Of a stretch of 64,000 bases of DNA, positions 49,963 to 59,119 are shown piece after piece. Position 1 is the stretch's first letter, and every line of letters starts with the position of its first letter. The position numbers were made by a program, and so were the translations under genes. Origin of the DNA: Bin5 sp022821545. GTDB lineage: Bacteria > Chloroflexota > Anaerolineae > Caldilineales > Caldilineaceae. The notes beneath the pieces were generated by a model, which was not told the DNA's origin, made no database searches, and was given only the letters and a program-made list of their open reading frames with translations. The stretch spans positions 1,736,001 to 1,800,000 of the forward strand of contig CAXXLO010000002.1 of NCBI GenBank assembly GCA_963664085.2. The letters are read 5' to 3'.

Positions 49963-50898
49963 ATGCTCACTGCTATCGTCAAATCCGTGTCATCATTGGG
50001 TCGGCGTTCGACAACAACTGCACTCGGGCTGATTCCGGCGGCTATGCTGCTGCTGGGCGGTCTCCTTCTGGCCGGCTGCGGCGGGCCAGCTGCCGGCGGC
50101 GCGCCAGTATCGGAAACAGCCGAAGTGACCGTCTTCGCGGCCGCCTCACTTACCGATGTATTCCAGGAGGCTGCCCACTCTTTCAGCAGCGGAGGCCGTA
50201 CAGGAAACGTTGTTTTCAACTTTGCCGGTTCCCAGCAGCTGGCCGGTCAACTGCGCGAGGGCGCGCGCGCCGATATATTCGCCTCGGCCGACGAGATGCA
50301 AATGCAGGCGGCTGTCGACGCCGGACGGATCGGGCAGGGCAGCGTGAAGACACTCGCCTGCAATCAGTTGATGATCGGCTTCGGCCGGCGCGCTGCGGAT
50401 GCATCCGACGCCGCGCCTGAGGTCGAATCTTTGCTGAAACTGGCCCGGCCCGGCCATAAGATCGTCGTTGGCGCAGAGGCGGTGCCCATTGGACAGTACA
50501 CGCGGCGGTTTCTGGCCAATGCCGCGCAGGACGAACGTCTTGGCCCCGAATTTCGTGCCGGTTTCGAGGCCAACATCGTGTCTGAAGAACAGAATGTTCG
50601 GGGCATTCTCAGCAAACTGCAATTGGGCGAGGCTGATGCCGGCGTCGTCTATGCCAGTGACCTCGTAGGTGTCACAGAGTTGCCGCGCATGGAGATACCG
50701 GCCCATCTCAACATTTCAGCAATCTATCCGATCGCCCTGACCCGGGACAGCAGGCAGCCGGAGCAGGCCGCAGCATTCGTCACTTTCTTGTTCTCTGAAA
50801 AAGGCGTCGCCGTGCTGGAGTCACACGGCTTTTCCATCCACTGCCGGGCTGAACGCCCGGGAGAGACCTCAGATTTTGCGGCCTTAGGGGCATTTTGA
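49963..50898 (+). CDS. modA: Molybdate ABC transporter substrate-binding lipoprotein ModA
   Basis: 311 residues from ATG 49963. A signal peptide with LIPAAMLLLGGLLLAGCGG (lipobox LAGC) precedes the ModA body: VTVFAAASLTDVFQEAAHSF, FNFAGSQQLAGQLREGARAD, FASADEMQMQAAVDAG and DAGVVYASDLVGV. A TTGACA at 49951 and TATCGT 17 bases later suggest that transcription begins inside the 5' end of the longer frame, so a GTG further in is also possible as start. The stop is two bases before the modB ATG. No molybdate riboswitch could be recognised. Confidence 0.92.
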   Translation: MLTAIVKSVSSLGRRSTTTALGLIPAAMLLLGGLLLAGCGGPAAGGAPVSETAEVTVFAAASLTDVFQEAAHSFSSGGRTGNVVFNFAGSQQLAGQLREGARADIFASADEMQMQAAVDAGRIGQGSVKTLACNQLMIGFGRRAADASDAAPEVESLLKLARPGHKIVVGAEAVPIGQYTRRFLANAAQDERLGPEFRAGFEANIVSEEQNVRGILSKLQLGEADAGVVYASDLVGVTELPRMEIPAHLNISAIYPIALTRDSRQPEQAAAFVTFLFSEKGVAVLESHGFSIHCRAERPGETSDFAALGAF

Positions 50899-50900
50899 TC

Positions 50901-51755
50901 ATGCGAACCACTGACGCCGCCGAAGCAATGCGCATCCCCGTCGACCGGGCGGGGGGCGGCCGGCGCGCCTCCAGACGCCTCACGCGACCGGGTCTCGCGC
51001 CTTTCTGGTCGGCCGTGCCCATGATCCTGTTCCTGGCTCTTCCTCTCCTGGCGCTGATCTGGCGCACGGATCTGGCCGATGTCGGCACACACCTGGCCCA
51101 GCCTGTCGCTCGCCGGGCTATCGTCTTGAGCTTATGGACGTCGGCGACGGCAACGCTTCTGACGGCCCTGCTGGGCACGCCTCTGGCCCTGTTGATGACC
51201 AGGCGGCAATTTCGAGGACGCCGGGCGCTGGACACGCTCATCGATCTGCCCACCGTCTTGCCTCCCGCTGTTGCCGGGCTGGCCCTGCTGATGGCCTTTG
51301 GCCGGAGAGGAATGCTGGGGCAGGGGCTGTCAGTGGCGGGAATCGAAATCGCCTTTACTTCGCTGGCGGTCATTCTAGCGCAACTTTTCGTCGCTTCTCC
51401 CTACTACATCCGCGCGGCTATCGGCGGCCTCAGTCGCAGTGCGGTCGAGCTGGAAGAGGCCGCCGCCCTGGACGGGGCCGACGGCCGGCAAATCTTCCGC
51501 TTTGTAACGGTCCCCCTCGCCCGCGCCTCCTTGCTGGGCGGGCTGGTGATGACGTGGGCGAGGGCTCTCGGTGATTTCGGCGCCACCATTCTCTTTGCCG
51601 GCAACTATCCCGGACGCACGCAGACGATGCCGCTTGCCATCTATATCGGCTTCGAACTGGATCTGGACGTTGCCCTGGCCCTGTCCGTTGTCCTTATGGC
51701 GACCGCGTTCGCCATTCTGTTGCTCGTGAAGTGGCTTCTCGGGCGAACGAATTGA
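50901..51755 (+). CDS. modB: Molybdate ABC transporter permease ModB
   Basis: 284 residues from ATG 50901; a TTG two codons upstream overlaps the modA stop and is an alternative. There are five or more membrane segments, and the ABC permease EAA loop reads VELEEAAALDGADGRQIFRF before the VPLA segment. DFGATILFAGNYPGRTQTMP is the ModB-specific C-terminal stretch. It pairs with ModA for molybdate uptake. No modC ATPase follows; the next gene is ftcD, so the ATPase must be encoded elsewhere or shared. Confidence 0.92.
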   Translation: MRTTDAAEAMRIPVDRAGGGRRASRRLTRPGLAPFWSAVPMILFLALPLLALIWRTDLADVGTHLAQPVARRAIVLSLWTSATATLLTALLGTPLALLMTRRQFRGRRALDTLIDLPTVLPPAVAGLALLMAFGRRGMLGQGLSVAGIEIAFTSLAVILAQLFVASPYYIRAAIGGLSRSAVELEEAAALDGADGRQIFRFVTVPLARASLLGGLVMTWARALGDFGATILFAGNYPGRTQTMPLAIYIGFELDLDVALALSVVLMATAFAILLLVKWLLGRTN

Positions 51756-51756
51756 T

Positions 51757-52719
51757 TTGAATCACAATTCCGACGACCTCCCTATCATAGAAGCGGTTCC
51801 CAACTTTTCGGAGGGCCGCCGCCGCAATGTAATCGACGAGCTGGCGGCGGCAGTCGGGACGTCCGGCGCCCGGCTGCTCGATCACACCAGCGATGCTCAC
51901 CACAATCGCACCGTTCTCACGGTCGCGGGCCCGCCCCAACAGGTTCTGCAGGGACTGTTCAATGCCGTCGAAGTAGCTGCCGCCCGCATCGACCTTCGGC
52001 GGCATCGGGGCGTCCATCCCAGGCTGGGCGCGGCCGATGTAGTCCCGCTCGTGCCGATTCGAAACACCCTCCTTGCCGACTGTGCTCTCCTGGCCCGGCA
52101 ACTGGGTCGCCGCATCGGTGATGAGTTGGATCTGCCCGTCTACCTCTATGGCGAAGCGGCCGCCAGGGTTGAACGCCGCAATCTGGCCGACGTCCGGCGC
52201 GGTGAATATGAGGCCCTGGTCCGGGAAATCCACCTTCCGCAGCGCCTGCCGGACTTTGGCCCGGCCAGGGTGGGCCCTGCCGGCGCGGTTGTGGTCGGGG
52301 CCAGGCCTCTTCTCATTGCCTTCAACGTTTTCCTGCGCAGTTCCGAGTTATCCGTCGCCAGAACGATCGCCCGCCGCATACGCGAGCGAGACGGGGGCCT
52401 GCCTGCCGTCCGAGCCCTGGGACTGCTTGTCGATGGTCAGGCCCAGGTCAGCATGAATCTCGTTGACTATCGCGTCACAACCCCTCACGCTGCGGTCAAT
52501 GCCATTCGCCGGCAGGCTGCCCGCCACGCGATCGCGCTGGACCGCAGCGAACTGATTGGCCTCATCCCCCAAGACGCCCTGCCGGGAATCGGGGAGCGCA
52601 ACGAGGGCGCTGACCCAAAGGCCTTATCCCCTCGCGCTTTGGCGGCCGCAGCCGCTGCACTCCTGCTGCCGGAACTGACCCATGACCGCGTGCTGGAAGT
52701 TGCATTGCGCCGGCTGTAA
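51757..52719 (+). CDS. ftcD: Glutamate formimidoyltransferase
   Basis: 320 residues, one formiminotransferase unit without the cyclodeaminase domain of the animal enzyme. It moves the formimino group of formiminoglutamate to tetrahydrofolate in histidine breakdown. Conserved parts are IIEAVPNFSEGRRRNVIDEL, RLLDHTSDAHHNRTVLTVAG, RRHRGVHPRLGAADVVPLVP and VSMNLVDYRVTTPHAAVNAI. The TTG start lies one base after the modB stop, so it is probably translated by coupling. No hut genes are nearby, so the link to molybdate transport is odd. Confidence 0.9.
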   Translation: MNHNSDDLPIIEAVPNFSEGRRRNVIDELAAAVGTSGARLLDHTSDAHHNRTVLTVAGPPQQVLQGLFNAVEVAAARIDLRRHRGVHPRLGAADVVPLVPIRNTLLADCALLARQLGRRIGDELDLPVYLYGEAAARVERRNLADVRRGEYEALVREIHLPQRLPDFGPARVGPAGAVVVGARPLLIAFNVFLRSSELSVARTIARRIRERDGGLPAVRALGLLVDGQAQVSMNLVDYRVTTPHAAVNAIRRQAARHAIALDRSELIGLIPQDALPGIGERNEGADPKALSPRALAAAAAALLLPELTHDRVLEVALRRL

Positions 52720-52825
52720 GCAGGCCGGGAAATAAATGCATCGCATTCCCAGGAAATTTCTGGTCGCTTTGGCGAAAAAAGCCTGCCGTGCTAGAATCAG
52801 ACGCACGTGGAGCAGACAGTTTCGG

Positions 52826-52883
52826 CTATGACTCTTGCACTATAGATTCTTGCACTATTGATTCTTGCATTGTGACTCTTGCG
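52826..52883. repeat. Four tandem 14-15-bp repeats
   Basis: Units CTATGACTCTTGCA, CTATAGATTCTTGCA, CTATTGATTCTTGCA and TTGTGACTCTTGCG follow each other in the 321-base gap between ftcD and the GT2 gene. The rest of the gap holds no gene I can support. Confidence 0.85.
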
Positions 52884-53040
52884 CCGTGTCTGATTTCCGT
52901 GAATGACCGGCCCGCGTTTCGCGGCAGCTAGTCCTCCCCATGCGGTCGCGCAGATCACACTTTTTTCGCTCATATATGGGGCCCGCGGCCTTCTCCTGCC
53001 GTATGGACAACTGGGCAGCGGGTGAACGGCAACTCGGACA

Positions 53041-54060
53041 ATGCAGTCTCCTCGCCTTGTCGTCTGGTCAGAATGGATAGAAACCGCCGGCTCGCCATCG
53101 ACGCTGCCAGCGAGTGGGATGCCCTCCGGGACTGATCCGTCCCCTGAAAAACTGGACCTTGCAATAGTCATCGTCAACTACAATGGCAGCGCCCTTCTGT
53201 CCGGTTGCCTGACATCCGTGTTTGCCTCTGCAGGCGATTTTTCCTACACGGTATGTGTGGTTGATAACGGCAGCAGTGACGGCGCCCCCGCCATGGTGGC
53301 CGACCGCTTCCCGCAGGCCGGCCTGATCGTTTCGGAGACCAATCTCGGTTTCAGCGCGGGGAACAACCTGGCTCTGCGCCAACTCGGCCTCACTGAACCC
53401 CAATCACTGCACAACAGGCCCTTTCCCCGCTACATTCTTCTTCTTAACAATGACACTGTCTTGCCGGCGAACGCACTGGCAGACATGATCCAATTCATGG
53501 ATGAACGGCCCGAACTCGGGATAGCGGGCCCGCGGGTGCGGCGGCCGGACGGGACGCTGGATCTGGCCTGCCGCCGCAGCTTTCCCACGCCCTGGGTGAG
53601 CTTCTGCCGCATGACCCGCCTGAGCCGGCTGTTTCCCCGCAGCGAGCGTTTCAACGCCTACAATCTGGGCTACCTGCCGGAAGAGGCTGTGCATCCGGTG
53701 GACTCGGTTGTCGGCGCCTATATGCAGGTGCGCACGCAGGCGGTCCTGCAGGTCGGGCTGTTGGACGAGGCCTACTTCATGTACGGTGAAGACCTCGATT
53801 GGGCAAAGCGAATCAAGAACGCCGGCTGGGACGTCTGGTACAACGGCAAAGTCGAGATCACGCACGTCAAAGAGGCCTCCAGCCGCAAGAGTCGCAAGGC
53901 CCGCCGGGCCTTCTATGAGGCGATGTGGATCTTCTATCGCAAACACTACCGGGCCAACAGTTCATGGGCGCTGGACAAACTGATCTGGCTCAGTATTGCT
54001 TTGATTGGGGGTGTAGACATCGCCGTCCGGCTATGGAAACTGCGGCAGGAACGGGTTTAG
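53041..54060 (+). CDS. GT2-family glycosyltransferase, rhamnosyltransferase-like
   Basis: 339 residues. The GT-A fold begins at LDLAIVIVNYNGSALLSGCL, with VVDNGSSDGAPAMV, ETNLGFSAGNNLALRQLG, ILLLNNDTVLPANALADMI (DxD-type region), VGAYMQVRTQAVLQVGLLDE and YFMYGEDLDWAKRIKNAGWD. One hydrophobic segment near the C-terminus (LIWLSIALIGGVDIAV) may anchor it. It likely adds a sugar to a lipid-linked polysaccharide together with the downstream transferase. About 35 N-terminal residues are not conserved, so a later start is possible. Confidence 0.88.
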   Translation: MQSPRLVVWSEWIETAGSPSTLPASGMPSGTDPSPEKLDLAIVIVNYNGSALLSGCLTSVFASAGDFSYTVCVVDNGSSDGAPAMVADRFPQAGLIVSETNLGFSAGNNLALRQLGLTEPQSLHNRPFPRYILLLNNDTVLPANALADMIQFMDERPELGIAGPRVRRPDGTLDLACRRSFPTPWVSFCRMTRLSRLFPRSERFNAYNLGYLPEEAVHPVDSVVGAYMQVRTQAVLQVGLLDEAYFMYGEDLDWAKRIKNAGWDVWYNGKVEITHVKEASSRKSRKARRAFYEAMWIFYRKHYRANSSWALDKLIWLSIALIGGVDIAVRLWKLRQERV

Positions 54061-54111
54061 CGCGATTGCGTGTACCCGGCGCATACGACAACCGCTCCGC
54101 CGGAATCTCAC

Positions 54112-54158
54112 GTAATTGTTCGATGTAATTGTTCAATGGTAATTGTTCGATGCAATTG
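54112..54158. repeat. Tandem GTAATTGTTCGATG-type repeats
   Basis: Three units of 13-14 bases (GTAATTGTTCGAT, GTAATTGTTCAATG, GTAATTGTTCGATG) and a partial fourth (CAATTGAC) lie upstream of the sugar-transferase gene. They are AT-rich compared with the surroundings and might be a binding site, but no function is known. Confidence 0.75.
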
Positions 54159-54219
54159 ACTGTGGAAAGTTAAGAGCCGTCCACCTCCGGTCATACACAA
54201 TAGGCGCACAATAGGCGCG

Positions 54220-55797
54220 ATGTGGAAGTCACCGGTACAGCCGACATCAGAACTTAAGCAGCCTCCCACGGAATCGCGGCCATCCGCAACTGCGGCCGCG
54301 GAAGACGTAGCTGCGGCCGAGGAGAGCATACTCTCCAGTCCAAACGGGAGATACTCGGCCCTGCGCGCCCAGCGGCCCGGCGTGCCTAAGCGCGCTCAGC
54401 TTCTGTTCGCGCTTTCGCTGGTCGTTGTGGATCTGGGATGCACTTGGCTCGCGTTCTTCCTTGCACACCGGCTGACTGAAATGAACCTGACGCCCAGGCT
54501 GATGGAGTTGCAGCCCGATATCATTGTCGGTCCCTTCGTGGAGTTCCTGGCATTGCCGCTGTCACAGTCGTTGATTCTGCTGTCGCTCTTCTCTTTGCAG
54601 CGCATGTACCAGCGCCGCCGGCCGCTCGGTCAATTGGACGAAATCTTTCGCATCGCAAAACTCACAACACTATGCACGCTACTGACCGTGGCGCTGCTCA
54701 GCCTCTTCCTGCGGGACTTTGTTTACCACCGCACGTTCCTGGGATATGCCTGGCTGCTCAACATCATGATGTTGACGATCGGCCGGACCCTGCATGCGCA
54801 GGTGCAGTGGAATGCCCAGGCCAGGGGAATCGGCGGCGACCGCGTCCTGCTCATCGGCGGCGGGGATTCAGGCCGCATGATCCTGCAGAGAGTACAGGCC
54901 AATCCCAAACTGGGCTTTCAGGTCATCGGAATCGTTGATAACAGCAGTACGCGTGCCATTCTGGATGTGCCGGTTCTGGGCAGCGTCGCCGACATTCCCA
55001 GAATCATTGACGAATTTGCAGTCGACGAAGTGATCATCGCGCTGCCGGAAAGCACACATCAGGAACTGGTCGGCATCATCAGCCTATGTGAGCGGGAGAA
55101 GGTCGGCATTCGCGTGCTGCCGGATGCATTCGGAATCATGGCGAGCGAAGTAACCATCGGCTATCTTGGCGGTCTCCCCCTGGTCACCGTCCGAGACGTG
55201 GCCCTACAGGGCTGGAAACTGACACTCAAACGTGGAATGGACCTGGTGGGAAGCGCCATCGGCCTGGTACTTCTCAGCCCCTTCCTGATGCTGGTGGCGC
55301 TCTTGATCAAACTGGACAGTCCCGGGCCGGTCTTCTATACACATGAACGGATGGGATTGGATGCCAAGTCGTTCAAAATTCTGAAGTTTCGCTCCATGCG
55401 CGAGGACGCGGAAAAATCCGGGCCGGGCTGGACGGTCGAGAACGATCCCCGGCGGACCAAACTGGGCGCTTTCATTCGTCGCGCCAATATCGACGAACTT
55501 CCCCAGTTGATCAATGTTCTCTTTGGAGAAATGAGCCTGGTCGGCCCGCGCCCTGAACGACCGGTCTACGTGGAGCAGTTCCGGCAGATGATTCCACGTT
55601 ATATGGACCGCCACCGCGAAAAGGCCGGGATGACCGGCTGGGCCGCGGTAAACGGAATGCGCGGCGATACCTCGATCGCGGAGCGCACTAAGTACGACCT
55701 CTGGTACATCGAAAACTGGTCGCTGGCCCTGGACATTAAAATCATCATTCGCACACTCGGCCAGTGGCTGCTCGGCACAAACAAAAATGCATACTGA
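54220..55797 (+). CDS. Polyprenyl-phosphate sugar-phosphate transferase (WbaP/WcaJ type)
   Basis: 525 residues. A variable N-terminus precedes four membrane segments (FALSLVVVDLGCTWLAFFLA onward). A nucleotide-binding-like domain follows, with DRVLLIGGGDSGRMILQRVQ and VLGSVADIPRIIDEFAVDEV. Next are a fifth segment (LVGSAIGLVLLSPFLMLVAL) and the catalytic domain, with RMGLDAKSFKILKFRSM, LGAFIRRANIDELPQLINVL and GEMSLVGPRPERPVYVEQF. It starts polysaccharide synthesis by moving a hexose-1-phosphate to undecaprenyl phosphate, probably acting with the upstream GT2 enzyme. Confidence 0.93.
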   Translation: MWKSPVQPTSELKQPPTESRPSATAAAEDVAAAEESILSSPNGRYSALRAQRPGVPKRAQLLFALSLVVVDLGCTWLAFFLAHRLTEMNLTPRLMELQPDIIVGPFVEFLALPLSQSLILLSLFSLQRMYQRRRPLGQLDEIFRIAKLTTLCTLLTVALLSLFLRDFVYHRTFLGYAWLLNIMMLTIGRTLHAQVQWNAQARGIGGDRVLLIGGGDSGRMILQRVQANPKLGFQVIGIVDNSSTRAILDVPVLGSVADIPRIIDEFAVDEVIIALPESTHQELVGIISLCEREKVGIRVLPDAFGIMASEVTIGYLGGLPLVTVRDVALQGWKLTLKRGMDLVGSAIGLVLLSPFLMLVALLIKLDSPGPVFYTHERMGLDAKSFKILKFRSMREDAEKSGPGWTVENDPRRTKLGAFIRRANIDELPQLINVLFGEMSLVGPRPERPVYVEQFRQMIPRYMDRHREKAGMTGWAAVNGMRGDTSIAERTKYDLWYIENWSLALDIKIIIRTLGQWLLGTNKNAY

Positions 55798-55812
55798 ACC
55801 GACCCGAATTCC

Positions 55813-55842
55813 TTGACAACCCCCTGCCCGGTTTGCTACACT
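55813..55842 (+). promoter_or_regulatory. Sigma-70-type promoter of hrcA-grpE
   Basis: TTGACA at 55813-55818 and TACACT at 55837-55842, 18 bases apart. Transcription would start about ten bases before the CIRCE-like element, the usual arrangement for HrcA control. Confidence 0.65.
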
Positions 55843-55852
55843 TCTTTCTCGA

Positions 55853-55879
55853 TTGGCACTCCCATCACTATAGCGCTAA
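55853..55879 (+). promoter_or_regulatory. Degenerate CIRCE element (HrcA operator)
   Basis: TTGGCACTC, nine bases (CCATCACTA), then TAGCGCTAA. The consensus is TTAGCACTC-N9-GAGTGCTAA. The left arm has one mismatch to consensus, the right arm has three, and the 9-9-9 geometry is exact. It lies between the promoter and hrcA. Confidence 0.65.
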
Positions 55880-56002
55880 AGGCAACTCTGAAACGTCTGA
55901 TTGCTGCCAACTGTTTTACAGTTCGACTTGCCCTCCATCGGCCGCATTCTCAGCGCGCTGGATGGAAGGCAGACAGGCGGCAATCCTATCTGCCACGAAT
56001 TC

Positions 56003-57040
56003 ATGACCGAATTGCAGTTGAGCCAGCGCCGTAAACAGGTGCTGCGAATCGTCATCCAGGAATATGTGGAAAATGCCCAACCGGTGGGCAGCCAGTCGAT
56101 CGCGCAGAAGTACGATCTGGGTGTCAGCGCAGCGACCATCCGCAATGATTTGGCTGCCCTGGAAAAGGCTGGCCTGCTGACCCACCCACACACCAGCGCC
56201 GGCCGCATTCCCACTGATGGCGGTTATCGGTACTTTGTGGCCAATCTCATGGCACACACCGATCTGCCGTCCCATGAGCGCCATATGATCCGCCATCAGT
56301 TCCATCAAGCCCGGCGGGAGATTGATCAGTGGCTGCGTCTCAGCACCGCGGTCCTGGCCAAAGCCTCCACGGGCGCGGCGCTGGCCACTTCCCCGCGTTC
56401 CATCTCGAGCAGAGTCAAACATCTCGAGTTGATTGGCATTCAGGATACCGTTGTCTTGCTGGTGCTGGTGCTGGCCACGGGCACGCTGAAACAGCAGCTG
56501 ATCACCCTGGAACAGCCCATCTTTCAAGAGGAGCTGAGCCGGGCGAGCAACCAGCTCAACGTTGAAATGTCCGGCGCTACGGCTGCCGATCTGCCGGAAA
56601 AGCTGGAGGAATTCACCGGCTTCACCCGCGAAGTGGGCGAGCTTGTGCTCAACACCTTGCTCCAGTCGGAAGAGCAGATCACCGACCGCGTCTATCGCCA
56701 CGGCCTGGCCCAGGTGCTGGCCGAGCCTGAGTTCACGGACGGGCCGCAGGTGAGCCGGATCGTGGAGGTTTTCGAACAGCGCACACTGCTGCAAGAAGTT
56801 TACGATGATGTGATGGAGTTGAGCGACGTACAGGTGATGATCGCCGGTGAGGGCCGTTTTGGCGATATGCAGGACATCAGCCTTGTACTGAGCCGCTACG
56901 GCGTGCCGGACCGTGTCGGCGGCCTGCTCGGCGTCGTCGGCCCGATGCGGATGCCATACGGTCGCACAGTTGGGGCAGTTCGCTATGTCGCCACGCTTCT
57001 GAACGAACTGATGCACCAGCTCTACGGCCAAAGCCGTTAG
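56003..57040 (+). CDS. hrcA: Heat-inducible transcription repressor HrcA
   Basis: 345 residues from ATG 56003, the family's normal length; a frame extending upstream to 55901 has no conserved residues. The winged-helix DNA-binding domain shows VLRIVIQEYVENAQPVGSQS, YDLGVSAATIRNDLAALEKA and LLTHPHTSAGRIPTDGGYRY. The GAF-like part and C-terminal GVVGPMRMPYGRTVGAVRYV complete it. It would repress its own operon through the CIRCE-like site at 55853, with GroEL as co-regulator in known systems. grpE follows 28 bases later. Confidence 0.95.
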   Translation: MTELQLSQRRKQVLRIVIQEYVENAQPVGSQSIAQKYDLGVSAATIRNDLAALEKAGLLTHPHTSAGRIPTDGGYRYFVANLMAHTDLPSHERHMIRHQFHQARREIDQWLRLSTAVLAKASTGAALATSPRSISSRVKHLELIGIQDTVVLLVLVLATGTLKQQLITLEQPIFQEELSRASNQLNVEMSGATAADLPEKLEEFTGFTREVGELVLNTLLQSEEQITDRVYRHGLAQVLAEPEFTDGPQVSRIVEVFEQRTLLQEVYDDVMELSDVQVMIAGEGRFGDMQDISLVLSRYGVPDRVGGLLGVVGPMRMPYGRTVGAVRYVATLLNELMHQLYGQSR

Positions 57041-57068
57041 ATAACACATTTGTGTAACAGGATCATTC

Positions 57069-57686
57069 ATGAGCAAACAGGAAAAACGGGAAAACACAAC
57101 GGGAGAGCCGGAAAACGGTCAGCTGCCTGAAGAAACTGTTCTGGAGCCGGGTGAACCCGACGCAAACGCCGTATCGGACGGCGAAGAGGCTGAAGAGCGG
57201 GACGAGACGCCCGAAGAGACGATTGCCCGCCTTCAATCGGAGCTGGCGGATGCTCAGGACCAGGCTGCCAGCCACCTCGACAAGATGCAGCGTACCGTCG
57301 CCGAATATGAGAACGCCGGCAAACGCCGCGAACGCCAGAACGAGGACCGCATCAAGCACGCCACCGACAGCATGATGCGTCAGCTTTTGCCCGTTCTCGA
57401 TGACCTCGATCTGGCCTTTCAGAACGTGCCCGCAGGAGCGCGGGGAGAGGACCAGGCCTGGCTGCAGGGATTCGAGCAGATCCAGCAGAAACTCCTGGAC
57501 ATTCTCGCCAATGCAGATGTCGAACCGCTGGCCAAGTGCGGTGAATTCGACCCGAATCAGCATGAGGCCATTTCGAATGAGCCGAACGAAGACGTTCCCA
57601 GCGGCCACATCATCCAGACATTACGCACCGGCTACCGCATCCAGGACCGGATCCTGCGCCCGGCGCTTGTCCGGGTAGCGCAGTGA
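57069..57686 (+). CDS. grpE: GrpE nucleotide exchange factor
   Basis: 205 residues. An acidic N-terminus rich in Glu is followed by a long coiled coil (AEYENAGKRRERQNEDRIKH) and the beta domain, with FDPNQHEAISNEPNEDVPSG and HIIQTLRTGYRIQDRILRPA. GrpE releases ADP from DnaK. dnaK and dnaJ, which normally follow, are absent here; the next gene is an acetyltransferase. Confidence 0.95.
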   Translation: MSKQEKRENTTGEPENGQLPEETVLEPGEPDANAVSDGEEAEERDETPEETIARLQSELADAQDQAASHLDKMQRTVAEYENAGKRRERQNEDRIKHATDSMMRQLLPVLDDLDLAFQNVPAGARGEDQAWLQGFEQIQQKLLDILANADVEPLAKCGEFDPNQHEAISNEPNEDVPSGHIIQTLRTGYRIQDRILRPALVRVAQ

Positions 57687-57715
57687 ATAGCTGGACGCTT
57701 TCCTATCTCCTCTAA

Positions 57716-58729
57716 ATGGTTGCCCTGACTCGCTCCGCCGCCGCCAGCCAACCTCAAGATCCCCGGCAGGGCATCCGCCCCTTTGACGTAGGGCGCGATC
57801 TGCGCGCCGTTTCCCGGTTGATAACCGAGGCCTTCGCCGAAGAACTCGACGAACAGGGCGAGGCTGCGCTGCGCGAGTTGCGAATTCTCGGCTATATGAG
57901 CGGGCTGGTGCGCATTCTCTACCGCAGTACCGGCGAGTTTCGGAATGTCTTCAGCGGTTTCGTCTGGGTAGAGAACAAGCGGGTGGTGGGAAATGTAACC
58001 GTACAGCGGGCCGCCAGTGGCAGCGGGCGCTGGCGAATCGCAAATGTGGCCGTCTCCCCGGCCTGGCGCGGGCGCGGGATCAGCCGCGCGCTCATGGAGC
58101 ATGCCCTGGACTACATACGCGAGATGGGCGGGTCCTGGGCTGTACTGCAGGTACGCGGGGAAAACGAAATCGCTCGCGGCCTCTATGAACGGCTCCGCTT
58201 TGAAAACATGGGAGGAACGTCCGAACTTTACGCCCCGCGCGCGCCGCGGAGGATCGCAATTCCGGTTCTGTCCAACCTGCAGGCGTTCTCTCCATCCGAC
58301 AGTAATCTGCTGTATGATTTGGCCACCAGCCGGCCCAACGCCGAATTCCAGTGGTGGCGGGCCGTTCGGCGAGAGGACTTCCAGGTCACGCTCGAAAAAC
58401 GCATTGGTGAACTGGTGAACAGGCTCGCCGGGCGCCAGCGGATTTACCGCTACGCCATCCGCGACTACGGCAGCCGCTTTGAAGGCGCAATTCAGGTGAC
58501 CGCCCGGTGGTGGCAGGGCGAGCATCATATACGTCTCTGGCTGCGCCCCGACGCCCAGGAGCAGTATGCCCAGCCGTTGGTCTTGAGCGCCCTGGCCCTT
58601 TTGCAGGAGTGCCCCCGCTGGCCGCTGCGGGCCACTGTGAGCACACAGGACAATATCGCGGCGCAGACGCTGCTTGAACACGGCTTTACCGTGCGCAGCA
58701 CTCTGTGTACGATGCGCCTGCGTATGTAG
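57716..58729 (+). CDS. GNAT-family N-acetyltransferase
   Basis: 337 residues. The N-terminal GNAT domain shows IRPFDVGRDLRAVSRLITEA, RIANVAVSPAWRGRGISRAL (acetyl-CoA loop with RGRGI) and LQVRGENEIARGLYERLRFE. The C-terminal half may be a second, weaker GNAT-like unit ending LLEHGFTVRSTLCTMRLRM. The substrate is unknown. It starts 29 bases after grpE, which suggests cotranscription with the heat-shock genes. Confidence 0.85.
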   Translation: MVALTRSAAASQPQDPRQGIRPFDVGRDLRAVSRLITEAFAEELDEQGEAALRELRILGYMSGLVRILYRSTGEFRNVFSGFVWVENKRVVGNVTVQRAASGSGRWRIANVAVSPAWRGRGISRALMEHALDYIREMGGSWAVLQVRGENEIARGLYERLRFENMGGTSELYAPRAPRRIAIPVLSNLQAFSPSDSNLLYDLATSRPNAEFQWWRAVRREDFQVTLEKRIGELVNRLAGRQRIYRYAIRDYGSRFEGAIQVTARWWQGEHHIRLWLRPDAQEQYAQPLVLSALALLQECPRWPLRATVSTQDNIAAQTLLEHGFTVRSTLCTMRLRM

Positions 58730-58735
58730 ACCCCT

Positions 58736-59119
58736 ATGACGCTTCTGCTACGGCTGGTCGGGAACGCCATCGCTCTCTATGTGGCGTCAACACTGATTGA
58801 CGGCATTCAGTTCGGCGCGGGCGGCGAGGTTGATTTCGGCAGCCTGCTGGCCGTCACCCTGATCTTTGGCGTTATCAACGCGATTATCAAACCGCTTGTC
58901 AAAGTGGTGACCTGTCCGGCCTTTCTGGTCACGCTCGGCCTGTTCACCTTTGTCGTCAACGCCTTGATGCTTCTTCTGACCGGCTGGCTGGCCGGTCTGC
59001 TCAACGTCGACTTTCAAGTAGACGGCTTTGGGTCCGCTTTCTGGGGCGCCATCGTCATCAGCTTCGTCAGCTTTCTCCTCAGTCTGTTTATCTCCGCTGA
59101 GAAAGACGACAAGGATTGA
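58736..59119 (+). CDS. Small membrane protein, phage-holin superfamily IV type
   Basis: 127 residues with four membrane segments (LLLRLVGNAIALYVASTLID, VTLIFGVINAIIKPLVKVV, FLVTLGLFTFVVNALMLLLT and FWGAIVIGFVSFLLSLF-like). Family members are common bacterial membrane proteins misnamed after mycobacteriophage holins. A lysis role is not implied. The ATG is six bases after the GNAT stop. Confidence 0.85.
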   Translation: MTLLLRLVGNAIALYVASTLIDGIQFGAGGEVDFGSLLAVTLIFGVINAIIKPLVKVVTCPAFLVTLGLFTFVVNALMLLLTGWLAGLLNVDFQVDGFGSAFWGAIVISFVSFLLSLFISAEKDDKD

